From NCBI GenBank assembly GCA_016208905.1, contig JACQXG010000024.1, positions 1 through 41,426 of the forward strand: a DNA stretch of 41,426 bases, in the 5' to 3' direction. Positions 33,754 through 41,426 of the stretch are shown here, one piece after another. Within the stretch, counting starts at the first letter, position 1. Every line of letters begins with the position of its first letter. Origin of the DNA: Nitrospirota bacterium. Lineage in GTDB: Bacteria; Nitrospirota; Thermodesulfovibrionia; UBA6902. The notes under the pieces were generated by a model. That model searched no databases. It saw only the letters and a list, made by a program, of their open reading frames with translations, and was not told the origin of the DNA. A program made the position numbers and the translations under genes.

Positions 33754-33834
33754 AAGGGGCAAGGGGCAAGGGGCAAGGGGCAAAAGGATCGGATTCTTCA
33801 ACCCTTGACCCCGGACCCATGCCCCTTGCCCCTT
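33754..33834. repeat. inverted pair of heptamer arrays inside the ATPase gene (second)
   Basis: 33754-33781 holds four perfect AAGGGGC units and 33821-33834 holds two GCCCCTT units in inverse orientation. The stretch is in-frame and encodes about 27 residues (KGARGKGQGAKGSDSSTLD...) between MTTFHKG and FISFTKGAIEVL, which are normally almost adjacent. Confidence 0.92.
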
Positions 33835-35229
33835 TCATCTCCTTCACCAAAGGCGCGATAGAAGTCCTGATTGATAAATCAGACAGCATCCTGACGTCTG
33901 AGGGTTTAAAAGGATTTAACAGAGAAGAAATTCTGAAGGTCAGTGACAGGATGGCTGCCGAAGGATTGAGGGTGCTTTGCATTGCCATGAGAAAGTGGGA
34001 CAGCCTGCCTGATGATATGTCTGCTGATAATGTGGAAAAAGGCGTCACTATTATAGGGCTGACAGGAATGATGGATCCTCCGAGGGAAGAGGCCAAAGAA
34101 GCTGTTGCGATATGTAAGACAGCGGGAATAAAACCAGTGATGATAACAGGTGATCACCCCATTACGGCAAGGACCATTGCAAGGAGACTCGGCATTCTTG
34201 GAGAAGACTCAAAGGCAATAATAACCGGCAGGGAGCTTGAAAAATTATCGTTAGAAGAGTTTGAAGAACGGGTTGAACACATAAGAGTATACGCACGAGT
34301 TGCGCCTGAGCAGAAGATTAAAATTGTAAAGGCACTTCAGGACAAGGGTGAATTTGTGGCAATGACGGGTGACGGTGTTAATGATGCGCCGGCATTAAAG
34401 AGGGCTGATATAGGTGTTGCAATGGGAATTACGGGGACAGATGTCTCAAAAGAAGCGTCACATATGATACTCCTTGATGACAACTTTGCCACTATAGTGA
34501 AGGCTGTGAAGGAAGGCAGGAAGATATATGACAACATCAGGAAATTCATAAAATATCTGCTCACTACCAATTCAGGCGAGATATGGACCCTTTTCCTTGC
34601 GCCGCTGGTCGGCCTGCCTATCCCGCTTCTGCCGATCCATATACTTTGGATAAACCTTGTAACAGACGGTCTTCCTGCCCTTGCCCTTTCTGTTGAACCG
34701 GCAGAGGGAGATGTTATGGTCAGGCCGCCGAGGCATCCGAAGGAAAGCATATTTGCATACGGATTGGGAATTCATGCGGTTTGGGTCGGGCTTTTAATGG
34801 GCGCTGTGGTCCTGTTTATCCAGGCCTGGTCGCTCAGGACCGGGCATGCGCACTGGCAGACAATGGTATTTACCGTGCTCTGCCTGACCCAGCTTGGCCA
34901 TGTCCTTGCCATCAGGTCGGAAAAACAATCGTTGTTTACCATCGGGATTTTCTCCAACAACTATCTCCTCGGTGCGGTTGCGCTTACCTTCGCCCTGCAA
35001 ATGGCAACCATATATATTCCGGCCTGTAATTCCATATTTAAAACAGAGCCGCTGACATTGAATGAACTGTTATTGACATTGTTAGCGTCATCCGTGGTTT
35101 TCATTGCAGTGGAGATTGAGAAGATGTGGAAGAGGAAAAATAGTAAATCGGTTATTTGAAAATAGGTTACTTGAGGAGACGTTCAAGTTCTTCAATTCCC
35201 AGAGAGCCTGCGTTTTGATGCCCCGCCTT

Positions 35230-35943
35230 TTAGCCCCCAAGGTAGGCTTTTTTTACCTCAGGATTTTCAAGCAGCCCGGCAGATGGTCCTTCCAGGACCA
35301 GGTTGCCGTTTTGCAGCACGTAACCCCGGCCGGCAAACTGCAGGGCCAGACGGGCATTTTGCTCCACAAGCAGAATGGTGGTGCCTTCCCGGTTGATATC
35401 TTTAAGGGCATTAAACATGCTCATCATCAACAGAGGGGCCAGTCCCATGGACGGTTCATCCAGCAGCATGACCTTTCGTCCGCTCATATAGGCCCTCCCC
35501 ACAGCCAGCATCTGCTGCTCACCGCCGCTCAAGGTGCCTGATTTCTGGTCCTGACGTTCTTCCAGGCGCGGGAATATGGAAAATACGCGATTAAAGTCGA
35601 GTTGGATCTGTCGCCGGTCTTTCCGGGCAAAGGTCGCCAGCATCAGATTTTCGGTAACCGTCAGATTTTCGAACAGGCGCCGGCCTTCCGGGACATGGGA
35701 AATGCCCAGCTTGCTGACAACCTTATCGGCAGGATGTTTCAGGAGGTCCGTGCCGGCAAACGATATACGTGTGCCTTCTTCAACCGGGACCAGGCGTGAT
35801 ATGGCCTTGAGCGTGGTGCTCTTGCCGGCGCCGTTGGCTCCGATGATACAGACGATCTCCCCTTCATCGATCTGAAAGTTCAGCCCGTGCAGGGCCTTGA
35901 TGCTGCCGTATGATACGCGTAAGTTCTCAACAGACAGTAACAT
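35230..35943 (-). CDS. livF: branched-chain amino acid-type ABC transporter ATP-binding protein LivF
   Basis: LivF is one of two ATPases that power a high-affinity importer of branched-chain amino acids or related compounds. Signatures: Walker A GANGAGKST, the LSGGEQQMLAVGRAYMS signature and Walker B KVMLLDEPS, with the LivF-typical HVPEGRRLFENLTVTENL. 237 residues is normal. The start overlaps the livG stop by 1 base (TAATG), showing tight coupling. It is the last gene of the liv cluster; the 70-bp gap to the ATPase stop shows no feature. Confidence 0.95.
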   Translation of the reverse strand: MLLSVENLRVSYGSIKALHGLNFQIDEGEIVCIIGANGAGKSTTLKAISRLVPVEEGTRISFAGTDLLKHPADKVVSKLGISHVPEGRRLFENLTVTENLMLATFARKDRRQIQLDFNRVFSIFPRLEERQDQKSGTLSGGEQQMLAVGRAYMSGRKVMLLDEPSMGLAPLLMMSMFNALKDINREGTTILLVEQNARLALQFAGRGYVLQNGNLVLEGPSAGLLENPEVKKAYLGG

Positions 35944-36713
35944 TATTCCACCGTCTCCTTACCCAGATAAGCATCGATCACTTTCGGGTTGTTCTGGATC
36001 TCTTCCGGTATGCCCTCGGCGATGACCTCACCAAAGACCAGGGTCTGGATCCTTTCGCAAAGTTCCATGACCACCCTCATGCGATGCTCGATGAGAAAAA
36101 TGGCCAGGCCCAATTCCCCATGGACCTTCCGGATAATATCCATCATCTGCACAAGTTCATCGGGGTTCATGCCGGCCGTAGGCTCGTCCAAAAACAGTAT
36201 CCTGGGTTCCATGGCCAGTGCCCGGGCCATTTCTACACGCCGCTGGGCGCCATAAGGCAGGTTGAGGACAATTTGATCGGCATACTGATCAACACGCATC
36301 ATCTTTAAAAGTTTAAATGCGACCTGCTCGCTTTCAGCCTCTTCCCGGTGTCTGCGGGAGGTGCCGAAAAATGCTCCGACCAGGCCATAAGTCAGTTTGG
36401 AATAGCGGGCCATTTTTACATGTTCCAGGACTGTCATATGACGCCACAGAAGCATGTTTTGAAATGTCCGCCCGATACCCATGGAAGCTATGTCATGGGG
36501 CGAGCGGCCGTTTAATTGTTTGCCCTCTAACAGTATTTGCCCCTCGGTGGGCTGGTATATGCCGGTTATGAGGTTGAAGATGGTGGTCTTGCCGGAACCG
36601 TTCGGACCGATCAACCCACGGATCTGGCCGGGTTCGATACTAAGCCCATAGTTGTAAACAGCCCGCAGCCCTCCGAAATAGTGAGTCATCTTTTCAATTT
36701 GAAGCAAAGTCAT
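35943..36713 (-). CDS. livG: branched-chain amino acid-type ABC transporter ATP-binding protein LivG
   Basis: LivG is the second ATPase of the importer. It has Walker A GPNGSGKTT, the loop GIGRTFQNMLLWRHMTVLEHV, the signature region LPYGAQRRVEMARALAMEP and Walker B ILFLDEPTAGMNP, followed by IFLIEHRMRVVMELCERI, all LivG-typical. The ABC signature is the variant YGAQRR, usual in this subfamily. 256 residues is normal. It lies between livM and livF in the standard order. Confidence 0.95.
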   Translation of the reverse strand: MTLLQIEKMTHYFGGLRAVYNYGLSIEPGQIRGLIGPNGSGKTTIFNLITGIYQPTEGQILLEGKQLNGRSPHDIASMGIGRTFQNMLLWRHMTVLEHVKMARYSKLTYGLVGAFFGTSRRHREEAESEQVAFKLLKMMRVDQYADQIVLNLPYGAQRRVEMARALAMEPRILFLDEPTAGMNPDELVQMMDIIRKVHGELGLAIFLIEHRMRVVMELCERIQTLVFGEVIAEGIPEEIQNNPKVIDAYLGKETVE

Positions 36714-36768
36714 ACTTATACCTCATACCAGGGAATAAATTTCCGGTCGTCCCGTAACCACCAGCATT

Positions 36769-38070
36769 TCATCGATCTGATGCCTGCTTCGGCCGGACCA
36801 ATTTCTTAACGTCAAATTCCCTGAACGCGATCAGTCCTGTCGGACGAAAGATCATTACCAGGATCAGGAGCAGCGGAATAATGATCCACTTAAAAAGTTC
36901 CAGCGGCCGCAGCATCTCGCCTAACAAACTGATGCTGCAGGCACCAACAATAGACCCGTATACGGAATTCAGTCCGCCGAAATAGACCATTGCCAGACCC
37001 TCGGCCAGCATCTGGATGCCGAAGCTTCCGGGATTTATGTATCGCAGGGCATGGGCGTACAAGCCTCCGGCTACACCGGCCCAGAAGGCCCCGAACAAAA
37101 AGGCCGTTATTTTGGTTTGGCGGGTATCGACCGTCATGGCATCTGCCGCCATTTCGTTGTCGCGTACGGCATTCAAGGCCTTGCCCAGCGTGGAACGCAC
37201 AAAATTGTTTATGATCCAAATGCCGAGCACAACGGTCACGAACACCACCGGCCGGTTGGCCCAGCCGGGTTGGTCACCTAATCCCCGGGGCCCCCCTACA
37301 AACTCAAGATTTTCGATCAGGCTTTTTACGATGAACATAAATGCCAGTGAAATGATAGCAAGGTAATCCCCCCGCGTCCTGAATGAAGGTATGGCCACCG
37401 CCAGCGCGCCAACAGCAGCAACCACTCCGCCCAGGACCAGCGCGACGGGGAAAAGGTAAGGACCGAGCCATTGCGGAAGCAGAGCAGGTCCGAAGACCCT
37501 GTCGTCGGCGAACAGGCCGAGCGTAAAGACCGATGAGGCATAAGCCCCCAGCGCCATAAAACCGGGGTGCGAACATGAAAATTCGCCCATGTAGCCATTG
37601 ATCAGATTCAGGCTCAAGGTCAGCAGAACGGCGATCAGGGTGAACCTGAGCACGTCCGCCCGATAAAGGCTCATGTTCGACCACCAGTGCAAAATTGCGT
37701 ATAACATGCCAAGATGAATTAACACCGTGAGCATCAGCGGATAATCAATAAGTATGGCCGCCAGACCATTCATGCCTGCCGCACTCAAGCGGGCGACCAC
37801 AATAATCGGCAAGAAATAAATTAAGACCAAATAGGTCAATGCGCTGTGTATCAACGTCGGCTGTTTGAGCATGATGTCAAAGCCGAAGAGCATCGGGGCC
37901 TTGCGCAGTCCCAGCGTTTGGGCAAAGGACGTACCGATGTAATGCTCCAGCGCAACTGCGACCAGCGCTCCCAGCAGCCAGCTGAGCAGGGGAATCGGGG
38001 CGACAAACTCCCGAACACGACTTGATTTCAGCTTACCGTTTATTGACAACTCATCTCCTGTTGATTCCAT
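36769..38070 (-). CDS. livM: branched-chain amino acid-type ABC transporter permease LivM
   Basis: LivM is one of two membrane channel subunits. The 433-residue protein has the family core ALTLSLNLINGYMGEFSCSHPGF and the EAA-like loop FVRSTLGKALNAVRDNEMAADAMTVD (in two segments), plus PRGLGDQPGW. It carries an N-terminal extension of roughly 120-140 residues with three or so extra membrane helices before the core, as in E. coli LivM, so it belongs to the long type. It is 8 bp from livH. Confidence 0.93.
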   Translation of the reverse strand: MESTGDELSINGKLKSSRVREFVAPIPLLSWLLGALVAVALEHYIGTSFAQTLGLRKAPMLFGFDIMLKQPTLIHSALTYLVLIYFLPIIVVARLSAAGMNGLAAILIDYPLMLTVLIHLGMLYAILHWWSNMSLYRADVLRFTLIAVLLTLSLNLINGYMGEFSCSHPGFMALGAYASSVFTLGLFADDRVFGPALLPQWLGPYLFPVALVLGGVVAAVGALAVAIPSFRTRGDYLAIISLAFMFIVKSLIENLEFVGGPRGLGDQPGWANRPVVFVTVVLGIWIINNFVRSTLGKALNAVRDNEMAADAMTVDTRQTKITAFLFGAFWAGVAGGLYAHALRYINPGSFGIQMLAEGLAMVYFGGLNSVYGSIVGACSISLLGEMLRPLELFKWIIIPLLLILVMIFRPTGLIAFREFDVKKLVRPKQASDR

Positions 38071-38078
38071 ATCACTTG

Positions 38079-38999
38079 TTAAAGCCTGAGTCTGGCGCTA
38101 TACGGTTCACCGAAGAACCCATGGGGCCGGAACACCAGAATAAGTAAAATGATCGAATAGGCGATCAGGTCCCGGAACGTTGACGGAAATACCATTGGCA
38201 CGAACATCTCGATGAAGCCTAACAAAAAACCAGCCAGCGTTGCTCCCACGACCGAGCCTCTGCCCCCGAGAATAGCGGCCACAAAGGCCTTCCAGCCGAC
38301 AAGAATACCCATGTATGGGTCTAATACCGGATAAGCTACGCCGAAGAGGATCCCTGCAACGGCAGCCAATCCCGAGCCGATTGCAAAGGTGAGAGCCGCG
38401 ATTCTATTGAGAGGCACCCCCATTAACGGGACTACTGCGTAATCAAAGGCCATGGCGCGCATCGCCATCCCCCAGCGCGTGCGGCGGATGAACTGGTGCA
38501 GCGCAAATGACAGGGCAATGGACACCAGCACGATCATGATCTTCTTGTTGGTCACTACAACCCCGCCGAGTTGATAGGTGGATGTTTCTATCAGTGATGG
38601 AAAGCTGATCCGCTGCGCCCCGAGCAGGATCAGATTGCCGGTTTCCAGGATGATGCCGATCATAAGTCCGGTGATTGCGGCCGAGGCGCGTGGCGCATCA
38701 CGTAAGGGACGGTAGCCGACACGTTCGACAAACATACCGACAAAGGATGTCAGGAACATGGAGATCAGTATTGTCAAAGCCAGGACCAGCCAGCCGGGAA
38801 GCGCAAAATTTCCCATGGCGGTAAGCGCTACCAGCGCCGTAGCAACACCGAAACCTATATAGGCCCCGACCATGAAAATATCGCCGTGAGCGAAATTAAA
38901 GAGCATCAGAATGCTGTACACCATGGAATATCCCAACGCAATAAGCGCGTAGAAACTCCCCCACTGCAATGCGTTGATCAGGTTTTGAAAGAAGACCAT
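38079..38999 (-). CDS. livH: branched-chain amino acid-type ABC transporter permease LivH
   Basis: LivH is the other channel subunit. The 306 residues include QWGSFYALIALGYSMVYSI, LFNFAHGDIFMVGAY, the EAA-type loop RTRWGMAMRAMAFDYAVVPLMG and VGWKAFVAAILGGRGSVVGA, all family signatures. About eight membrane helices are visible. A non-cognate ligand such as urea or aromatic acids cannot be excluded from the permease alone. Confidence 0.94.
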   Translation of the reverse strand: MVFFQNLINALQWGSFYALIALGYSMVYSILMLFNFAHGDIFMVGAYIGFGVATALVALTAMGNFALPGWLVLALTILISMFLTSFVGMFVERVGYRPLRDAPRASAAITGLMIGIILETGNLILLGAQRISFPSLIETSTYQLGGVVVTNKKIMIVLVSIALSFALHQFIRRTRWGMAMRAMAFDYAVVPLMGVPLNRIAALTFAIGSGLAAVAGILFGVAYPVLDPYMGILVGWKAFVAAILGGRGSVVGATLAGFLLGFIEMFVPMVFPSTFRDLIAYSIILLILVFRPHGFFGEPYSARLRL

Positions 39000-39019
39000 C
39001 AGTATTCTCCCCGGCTGCC

Positions 39020-40195
39020 TTACGGACAGACAGATTTATAGAATTCAAACTCACCTTTATCGCTGATGCGGACGATAACGGCACACTTGATCGGATCACC
39101 TTCCTCGGTAAATGTCATCTTGCCGGTGATCCCGTCGAATTCCCTGATTTTTGCCATCGCATCACGAACACACTTGCGGTCGGTCTTCATATCTCCCGTC
39201 AGCTTGCCGCAATTCTGAACGGCCTGCTTTACAATGCGGACCGAATCCCAGGTCAACGCCGCTACATCATCCGGAACATAACCGTATGCTTTTTGATAGC
39301 GATCAATAAACTCCCTCGTTGCGCCTTTGGCGCCTGCGGCCGCATAATGGGTGCTGAAGAACGAACCGTAGCAGTCTTTACCGCATAATTTCACAGTCTC
39401 GGCAGAGCCCCAACTGTCGCTGCCGACTATGGGTTTTTTCCACCCAAGCTGACGGACTTGCTGTACAATAAGGGCCACCTCGTTGTAATACTGCGGGGTG
39501 AACAAAAACTGGGCGCCGGAATTGATGATCTTGGTCAGCTGAGAGCTGAAATCCGCATCTTTGGTGGTAAAGCTTTCGTAGGCCACAACAGAGCCGGCGC
39601 CATTGAGACCTTCCCAGGCTTTTTTAAAGAATTCGGCCAGCCCCTTGGGGTAATCGCTGGCCACGTCGTAAAGCACGGCGGCCTTGGTGAAACCGAACTC
39701 ACTTTTGACAAAGTTGGCGACTACCGGCCCCTGAAACGGGTCTAAGAAGCAGCCGCGAAAGACAAACGGACGGTCTTTGGTTGTGTCGGGATTGGTCGAC
39801 CAGGGGCTTATCATCGGGGTGCCCAGCTCATTGGCAATACCTCCGGCAGGAATGGCCTGCTTCGAGGCCTGGGGACCCACAATGGCCAGAACATCTTCCT
39901 CGGTAATCAGCTTGGTGGTGGCCTTAACAGCCGACTCGGCCTTGGCTTCGTTGTCCTCGATGACAAGCTCGACCTTATATTTCCTACCGCCGACCTCAAT
40001 GCCGCCGGCCGCATTGACCTCTTTGAGCCACATCTGGGCCGCGTATTTGGTGCCCTCGCCCACCTTGGGGATATCGCCTGTAAGCGGGGCATTCACCCCG
40101 ATCCTGATGACGTCAGGTCCTTTAGCATATGCACAGACCCCCAGGCATGCTGCAAAAATTGAAATGATTGCTGCCGCGAAAACAAATTTTTTCAT
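39020..40195 (-). CDS. livK: periplasmic ligand-binding protein of the liv-type ABC transporter
   Basis: This exported binding protein delivers the ligand to LivHM. A signal peptide (about residues 1-24, ending CAYAKG) is followed by the type-I periplasmic fold: IRIGVNAPLTGDIPKVGEGTKYA, LVIEDNEAKAESAVKATTKLI, VLAIVGPQASKQAIPAGGIAN and MISPWSTNPDTTKDRPFVFR. The loop GPQASKQA is the part that usually holds the ligand's amino and carboxyl groups. The 391 residues are normal. AGGAGG precedes the ATG. As the first gene, it probably follows the operon promoter in the 40196-40487 gap. Confidence 0.94.
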   Translation of the reverse strand: MKKFVFAAAIISIFAACLGVCAYAKGPDVIRIGVNAPLTGDIPKVGEGTKYAAQMWLKEVNAAGGIEVGGRKYKVELVIEDNEAKAESAVKATTKLITEEDVLAIVGPQASKQAIPAGGIANELGTPMISPWSTNPDTTKDRPFVFRGCFLDPFQGPVVANFVKSEFGFTKAAVLYDVASDYPKGLAEFFKKAWEGLNGAGSVVAYESFTTKDADFSSQLTKIINSGAQFLFTPQYYNEVALIVQQVRQLGWKKPIVGSDSWGSAETVKLCGKDCYGSFFSTHYAAAGAKGATREFIDRYQKAYGYVPDDVAALTWDSVRIVKQAVQNCGKLTGDMKTDRKCVRDAMAKIREFDGITGKMTFTEEGDPIKCAVIVRISDKGEFEFYKSVCP

Positions 40196-40228
40196 AACCA
40201 GCCTCCTTTCTTACACCTAAGTTTATAG

Positions 40229-40260
40229 GTCATTCCCGCAGTATGTAAGCGGGAATCCAG
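40229..40260. repeat. third copy of the GTCATTCCCGC...GCGGGAATCCAG hairpin
   Basis: GTCATTCCCGC and GCGGGAATCCAG enclose nine bases. It matches the two inverted units at 12203-12282. It lies upstream of the liv operon. Confidence 0.75.
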
Positions 40261-40404
40261 TTCCTTAATTCGAAAAAGTGACAGGACGCATATCAAGTGC
40301 ATTAAAGATTTCCGGCACAGGTTAAAATTTAACAGGGCAACTAATAAGAAATCACTTTTCAAGATTGAGGGAATTTTAGCAGAAAGACCGGTGAGTCGGC
40401 AACT

Positions 40405-40432
40405 CCTTCGCATTCAATCCTTCGCATTCAAT
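40405..40432. repeat. 14-bp direct repeat (2 x 7-bp periodicity)
   Basis: CCTTCGCATTCAAT occurs twice in direct succession. 14 bp equals two heptamers, consistent with the 7-bp arrays elsewhere. Between 40196 and 40487 I see only this and the hairpin unit. Confidence 0.75.
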
Positions 40433-40485
40433 TCATCAGACTTCTGGTATTATACAGTGAATGAAAAAAGAGAAAGCTGATTGAT

Positions 40486-40599
40486 AAATGCAGGCCGATA
40501 TACTTTTCCCCATAAACGCTGAGGCGTTTACATATTTAATTCAAATGCAGGCCGATATACTTTTCCCCATAAACGCTGAGGCGTTTACATATTTAATTC
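40486..40599 (+). repeat. exact 57-bp tandem duplication at the start of priA
   Basis: Bases 40486-40542 and 40543-40599 are identical. The unit is 19 codons long, so the priA frame stays open and the first 19 residues are repeated. Confidence 0.95.
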
Positions 40600-41426
40600 C
40601 TGACGAACTTGAATCAAAGATAAAAGCAGGTTCACGTGTTCTCGCGCCTTTTAAGAGGGGGAAGAAGGTGGGGATAGTTATTGAGATAAATGAAGATACG
40701 AACATGACTGTAGGGGCGAGGCGGGGCCTCGCCCGAAATAAGATGGCGACCCACCGGATCGCCCCTACGAAAGGGGCAAAAGAAATAACCCTCAAGTCTA
40801 TCGAGGCGGTTCTGGATGATGGACCTCTCGTCCCCGACAATATATTAAAACTGATTCAGTGGGTCGGACAGTACTACATGTCTACCTCAGGCCTTGCGTT
40901 GAAAAACGCGGTCCCATCAGCATTCTTTACCGGGAAGAAAGCGGGTAAGTCCAGGATTGTCTATGATGAAAAAATAAATGAGGCAAAGCCCCTTGATTTG
41001 ACCGACGAACAAATCAATGCCCTCACAGAAATAAACAGTGCGGACAAAGGCGTTTTCCTTGTCCACGGTGTTACGGGCAGCGGCAAGACCGAAATCTATA
41101 TCCGGGCAATTAAATCACTCCCGGGAGATAAAGAAGCTATAGTCCTCGTTCCGGAAATTGCAATTACATCCCAGATGATAGACAGGTTCCGCAGTAATTT
41201 CGGGAACACGGTTGTTTTTTATCACAGCGGCTTATCAGTAGGAGAGAGGATAACACAGTGGCAGAAGATAAGGAATGGAGAGGTAAGGATCGTTATAGGA
41301 GTAAGGAGCGCTGTCTTTGCTCCGTTCACGAATCTCGGTCTTATTGTAATCGATGAGGAGCAGGAGGCGTCGTATAAACAATTTGAAGGGTTGAGATATA
41401 ACGCGAGGGATGTGGCCCTTGCGAGG
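40488..41426 (+). CDS. priA: primosomal protein N' (PriA helicase), 3'-truncated by the window
   Basis: PriA restarts stalled replication forks: a 3'-binding domain recognises the fork and a superfamily-2 helicase loads the primosome. The N-terminus ADILFPINAEAFTYLIPDEL is the binding-domain signature, present twice because of the 57-bp duplication. The natural start is unclear (ATG 40488 or 40545). An in-frame palindromic element (40710-40768) inserts about 20 residues into this domain after VIEINEDTNMT. The helicase domain shows HGVTGSGKTEIYIRA (Walker A) and VIDEEQEASYKQFEGLRYNARDVA. The Walker B box reads DEEQ where most PriA have DEEH. The gene runs off the right edge at about residue 313. 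Confidence 0.94.
   Translation, partial: MQADILFPINAEAFTYLIQMQADILFPINAEAFTYLIPDELESKIKAGSRVLAPFKRGKKVGIVIEINEDTNMTVGARRGLARNKMATHRIAPTKGAKEITLKSIEAVLDDGPLVPDNILKLIQWVGQYYMSTSGLALKNAVPSAFFTGKKAGKSRIVYDEKINEAKPLDLTDEQINALTEINSADKGVFLVHGVTGSGKTEIYIRAIKSLPGDKEAIVLVPEIAITSQMIDRFRSNFGNTVVFYHSGLSVGERITQWQKIRNGEVRIVIGVRSAVFAPFTNLGLIVIDEEQEASYKQFEGLRYNARDVALAR
40710..40768. repeat. REP-like palindromic element in-frame inside priA
   Basis: The 59-bp element begins GTAGGGGCGA and ends with the reverse complement TCGCCCCTAC. It contains two hairpins: GGGCGAGGC/GCCTCGCCC (about 40713-40734) and GGCGACCC/GGATCGCC (about 40745-40764). The ends match the intergenic element at 20599-20625 in form. It reads through without a stop (VGARRGLARNKMATHRIAPT). 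Confidence 0.85.

Larger units (their letters stand above)
32521..35159 (+). pseudogene. P2-type cation (Ca2+/Mn2+) ATPase, disrupted by internal deletion
   Basis: The 5' part (32521-32979, 152 residues) has the N-terminal cation-ATPase domain and runs to VPGDVIVLEAGK before ending at a premature stop. The 3' part resumes in another frame with DEHLPIGDRKNIVYKGTFATYG (open from about 32958; a TTG at 32970 is possible). Homologues have some 35-40 residues between these points, including the dephosphorylation motif TGES; these are missing. Retained features are IPEALPAVIT (ion-site helix), the phosphorylated Asp in SDKTGTLT, GDHPITARTIARRLG, and TGDGVNDAPALKRADIGVAMG. Two heptamer-based insertions also lie in the cytoplasmic loop. 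As written it cannot be functional; an assembly collapse is possible. Such ATPases are known yybP-ykoY targets. Confidence 0.9.

Noticed and set aside
35104-35541. Plus-strand frame over the end of the ATPase and livF
   Set aside because: Antisense to livF conserved motifs; an overlapping shadow.
40192-40413. 73-codon minus-strand frame upstream of the binding-protein gene
   Set aside because: It runs through a hairpin repeat, has no ribosome site and an unremarkable composition; probably chance.
1-41426. tRNA and rRNA genes
   Set aside because: I looked through the intergenic regions for cloverleaf arms and GGTTCRA-type T-loops in suitable context and found none.

Overview
The window looks like part of the genome of a strictly anaerobic bacterium. 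It has an Rnf ferredoxin:NAD+ oxidoreductase operon, three genes of folate one-carbon metabolism (fhs, folD, 5-formyl-THF cyclo-ligase), a CooC-type nickel-insertion ATPase, a tetraheme cytochrome c, heme synthesis genes, and a HARP-type protein-only RNase P homologue. That mix, with moderate GC content, many TTG starts and abundant small palindromic repeats, suggests a Nitrospirota (Thermodesulfovibrionia-like) or related Desulfobacterota lineage. This placement is inference, since no rRNA or tRNA gene was seen. Some oddities (a single-base frameshift, exact tandem duplications, an internal deletion) could also be metagenome-assembly flaws.

Layout. 1-5172: rnfCDGEAB, with rnfC cut by the window edge and frameshifted, closed by a terminator. 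5263-7507: DsrE-like protein, tetraheme cytochrome followed by a 76-bp tandem duplication, PpnP, and a HAMP-like membrane protein. 7500-10046 (minus strand): glucan phosphorylase, a short gene remnant and an isoprenylcysteine-methyltransferase-like protein. 10222-14729: proA, nadD, rsfS, a LapA-LapB fusion and HARP. 14746-19558: a small hypothetical, a SUMF1-like exported protein, hemG/hemY-type oxidase, an unknown secreted-type or flagellar-like protein, and hemH. 19653-22676 (minus): folD, folE, cyclo-ligase, cooC. 22924-24615: membrane diguanylate cyclase. 24759-29320 (minus): aroE, DUF512 radical-SAM protein, pgsA, fhs.

29692-35159 is the most striking regulatory unit. A sigma-70 promoter drives a yybP-ykoY manganese riboswitch whose closing stem overlaps an intrinsic terminator. 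Downstream lie htpX, a zinc-ribbon protein, a UPF0016 manganese exporter, a DsbA/DsbG-like oxidoreductase and a P2-type cation ATPase that has lost its TGES segment. 35230-40195 (minus) is a complete liv-type ABC transporter (livFGMH plus binding protein), visibly more GC-rich than its surroundings. The window ends inside priA, which carries both a 57-bp in-frame duplication and an in-frame palindromic insertion.

A theme across the window is a set of arrays of degenerate 7-bp units. They lie between genes and also in-frame inside conserved enzymes: ferrochelatase twice, 5-formyl-THF cyclo-ligase once, the P-type ATPase twice. A different palindromic element is in-frame in priA. This resembles in principle the protein-coding palindromic elements of Rickettsia, but built from heptamers. 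It is the observation I consider most worth pursuing.
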